Assembly: GCA_030151745.1 (NCBI GenBank)
Contig: JASLDA010000034.1
Span: forward strand, 1-6,716
Reading direction: 5' to 3'
Length of the DNA: 6,716 nt
Source of the DNA: Chitinophagaceae bacterium
Lineage (GTDB): Bacteria; Bacteroidota; Bacteroidia; Chitinophagales; Chitinophagaceae
The notes under the pieces were generated by a model that did no database searches, had not been told where the DNA came from, and was given only the letters and a program-made list of their open reading frames with translations. This document shows, piece by piece, positions 5,462 through 6,716 of this stretch. Each line of letters starts with the position of its first letter. Positions within the stretch are counted from its first letter, which is position 1. The position numbers were made by a program, and so were the translations under genes.

Positions 5462-6481
5462 ATGAAACATGTCTTCCCCTGGCTCAGCCTGGTGCGCTGG
5501 CCGAACCTGCTGATCGTCGCGCTGACGCAGTGGGTGGCCTGGTGGACCATCATTGCGCCTTCGGGAGGGCTTGTTCAGGTCCTGACGCCGGCCGGCTTCG
5601 CGATGCTTTGCCTGTCGACTGTGCTTATCGCAGCAGCAGGATATATCATAAACGACTATTTCGATATCCGCATCGATGTCATCAACAAGCCGGACAAGGT
5701 GATCCTGGAACGCCTGATCCCCCGGCGGGCCGCGATAAAGGTGCACTGGCTCTTCAATGGGCTTGCACTGATGCTTGCCGCCGCGGTTGCATTGCCGGCA
5801 GGACACCCGGAATGGCTGCTCCTCCAGCTGTTCTGCATCGGCCTGCTATGGAGGTATTCCACGACCTGGAAGCGGCGGTTCATGATCGGCAATGTGATCG
5901 TGGCGCTGATGACGGCCCTGACGATCGTGGCGCTGATCGTCTACGAGCCCCGCCTGACGGACTTCTCCGCCGGTATGATCCCCGGCTGGCATATCCCGGC
6001 TCTGCCCTCCGGTTTCCTTTCCCTGCATAACGGCTTCCTGGCCTTGCTGCTGTTTTCGATGTTCGCGTTCCTGCTGACCTGGATGCGGGAGATCGTCAAG
6101 GACATGGAGGACTTCAAAGGGGACGAGGCCGAGGGCTGCGTCACGATGCCGATCCGGTGGGGGCTGTTGAGAAGTTCCCGGATGGTGCAGGCGCTGGGAG
6201 GAGTTACCATCCTGCTGCTCCTGCTCGCATGGCTCGCCACCGTGCTGGTGCTTACGCCCTTTTCATCCGGCGGGGAGCTGCCCCGGGATCCCGGGCGCTT
6301 CCCCGGCGCCTCGTACATACTTGCCGGCTATATCCTGCTCGCGTTGATTGTGCCGCTTGCGGCCTGGATCGTCCGCTTGCCCCGGGGAGCCACGCAACGC
6401 CACTATCATAAAGCCAGCCGCCAGCTCAAATGGATCATGGTGCTGGGAATCGTTATGCTGCTGATCATTCGCTTTTACTGA
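5462..6481 (+). CDS. UbiA-family prenyltransferase, probably geranylgeranylglycerol-phosphate geranylgeranyltransferase-like (339 aa)
   Basis: This is an integral inner-membrane enzyme of the UbiA superfamily, which transfers a polyprenyl diphosphate chain to an acceptor. Both Asp-rich Mg-diphosphate motifs are intact: NDYFDIRID (64-72) and DMEDFKGD (214-221). About nine hydrophobic segments are visible, near 14-33, 43-63, 97-112, 117-130, 141-160, 190-208, 241-264, 284-304 and 322-337. Homologues placed before maf in Bacteroidota are usually annotated as related to the archaeal enzyme that adds the second geranylgeranyl chain to glycerol phosphate. The acceptor here could equally be a quinone precursor and cannot be decided from sequence. 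The N-terminus (WLSLVRWPNLL) is family-like, supporting the ATG at 5462, which follows an A-rich stretch without a Shine-Dalgarno motif. Its TGA stop overlaps the maf ATG by one base, so the two are almost certainly translated from one message. Confidence 0.85.
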   Translation: MKHVFPWLSLVRWPNLLIVALTQWVAWWTIIAPSGGLVQVLTPAGFAMLCLSTVLIAAAGYIINDYFDIRIDVINKPDKVILERLIPRRAAIKVHWLFNGLALMLAAAVALPAGHPEWLLLQLFCIGLLWRYSTTWKRRFMIGNVIVALMTALTIVALIVYEPRLTDFSAGMIPGWHIPALPSGFLSLHNGFLALLLFSMFAFLLTWMREIVKDMEDFKGDEAEGCVTMPIRWGLLRSSRMVQALGGVTILLLLLAWLATVLVLTPFSSGGELPRDPGRFPGASYILAGYILLALIVPLAAWIVRLPRGATQRHYHKASRQLKWIMVLGIVMLLIIRFY

Positions 6482-6716
6482 TGTCCAAACTTATTCTCGC
6501 CTCCGGCTCTCCGCGCCGCAAGCAGCTCCTGGAGCTGGCACACATCGATTTTGAAGTCATCACCTCGGACGTTGACGAGACCAACCCGCCGGGCATGCCG
6601 GGGGCCGAGGTGCCGGTTCACCTGGCGAAGGAAAAGGCCAGGGCGGTGGCCGCAAACAACCCCGGCCGGGACATATTGGCCGCAGACACCGTCGTGCTGC
6701 TGGATGGAGATATCCT
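6481..6716 (+). CDS. maf: Maf-family nucleotide pyrophosphatase, N-terminal part (3' truncated by window)
   Basis: The frame starting at ATG 6481 stays open to the right edge, giving 78 complete codons. The start MSKLILASGSPRRKQLLEL has the defining Maf signature SGSPRR (8-13). SDVDE (29-33), HLAKEKA (47-53) and AADTVV (67-72, with the catalytic-type Asp69) follow at the expected spacing. Maf proteins hydrolyse non-canonical or excess nucleoside triphosphates to monophosphates and pyrophosphate in the cytoplasm. The ADTVV form is that of the dTTP/UTP pyrophosphatase branch (YhdE type) rather than the m7GTP branch. A role in septum formation has been proposed from Bacillus. The ATG shares its A with the upstream TGA stop (TGATG), indicating translational coupling to the prenyltransferase gene. 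Family members are about 190 aa, so more than half is missing. Confidence 0.93.
   Translation, partial: MSKLILASGSPRRKQLLELAHIDFEVITSDVDETNPPGMPGAEVPVHLAKEKARAVAANNPGRDILAADTVVLLDGDI

Noticed and set aside
1..6716. A defence, toxin-antitoxin, phage or other new multi-gene system.
   Set aside because: Every substantial coding region belongs to a recognised housekeeping family, with no integrase, transposase, nuclease or unusual gene cluster in view.

Overview
This 6.7 kb window looks like ordinary core chromosome from a GC-rich member of the Bacteroidota, most likely a Chitinophagia or Sphingobacteria-type organism. That placement is inferred from three things. The gene set is a typical one for the phylum: an OstA-like protein, a monofunctional aspartate kinase, divergent NUDIX/pyrE, and a UbiA-family prenyltransferase next to maf. 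Promoter-like TAnnTTTG boxes lie directly upstream of folD and pyrE. Clear Shine-Dalgarno sequences are mostly absent. I see no phage, plasmid, transposase, CRISPR, tRNA or rRNA signal.

Layout, left to right. (1) The 3' part of an OstA/LptA-like envelope gene (+) runs in from the left edge and is followed 36 nt later by a complete aspartate kinase (+). (2) An 85-nt convergent gap holds a small hairpin at the queE end. (3) A minus-strand block contains a NUDIX hydrolase, then an intrinsic-terminator-like hairpin, then a folD promoter, then folD and queE as a likely two-gene operon. (4) A 52-nt divergent spacer separates the NUDIX gene from pyrE (+). (5) A 271-nt spacer carries a strong inverted repeat and a tandem triplication of a 16-bp unit with an inverted end. 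(6) A nine-segment UbiA-family prenyltransferase (+) overlaps by one base the start of maf (+), which is cut by the right edge.

The genes do not form one pathway. They cover outer-membrane biogenesis (OstA-like), aspartate-family amino acids (aspartate kinase), one-carbon metabolism (FolD), queuosine/7-deazaguanine synthesis (QueE), pyrimidine synthesis (PyrE), nucleotide-type hydrolysis or sanitation (NUDIX, Maf) and isoprenoid lipid synthesis (UbiA family).

I did not find a convincing new biological system. The points most worth a second look are in the non-coding DNA: the TAnnTTTG boxes 6 and 8 nt before the folD and pyrE start codons, which predict leaderless or nearly leaderless mRNAs; the terminator-then-promoter arrangement between the NUDIX gene and folD; and the repeat-bearing spacer between pyrE and the prenyltransferase gene.
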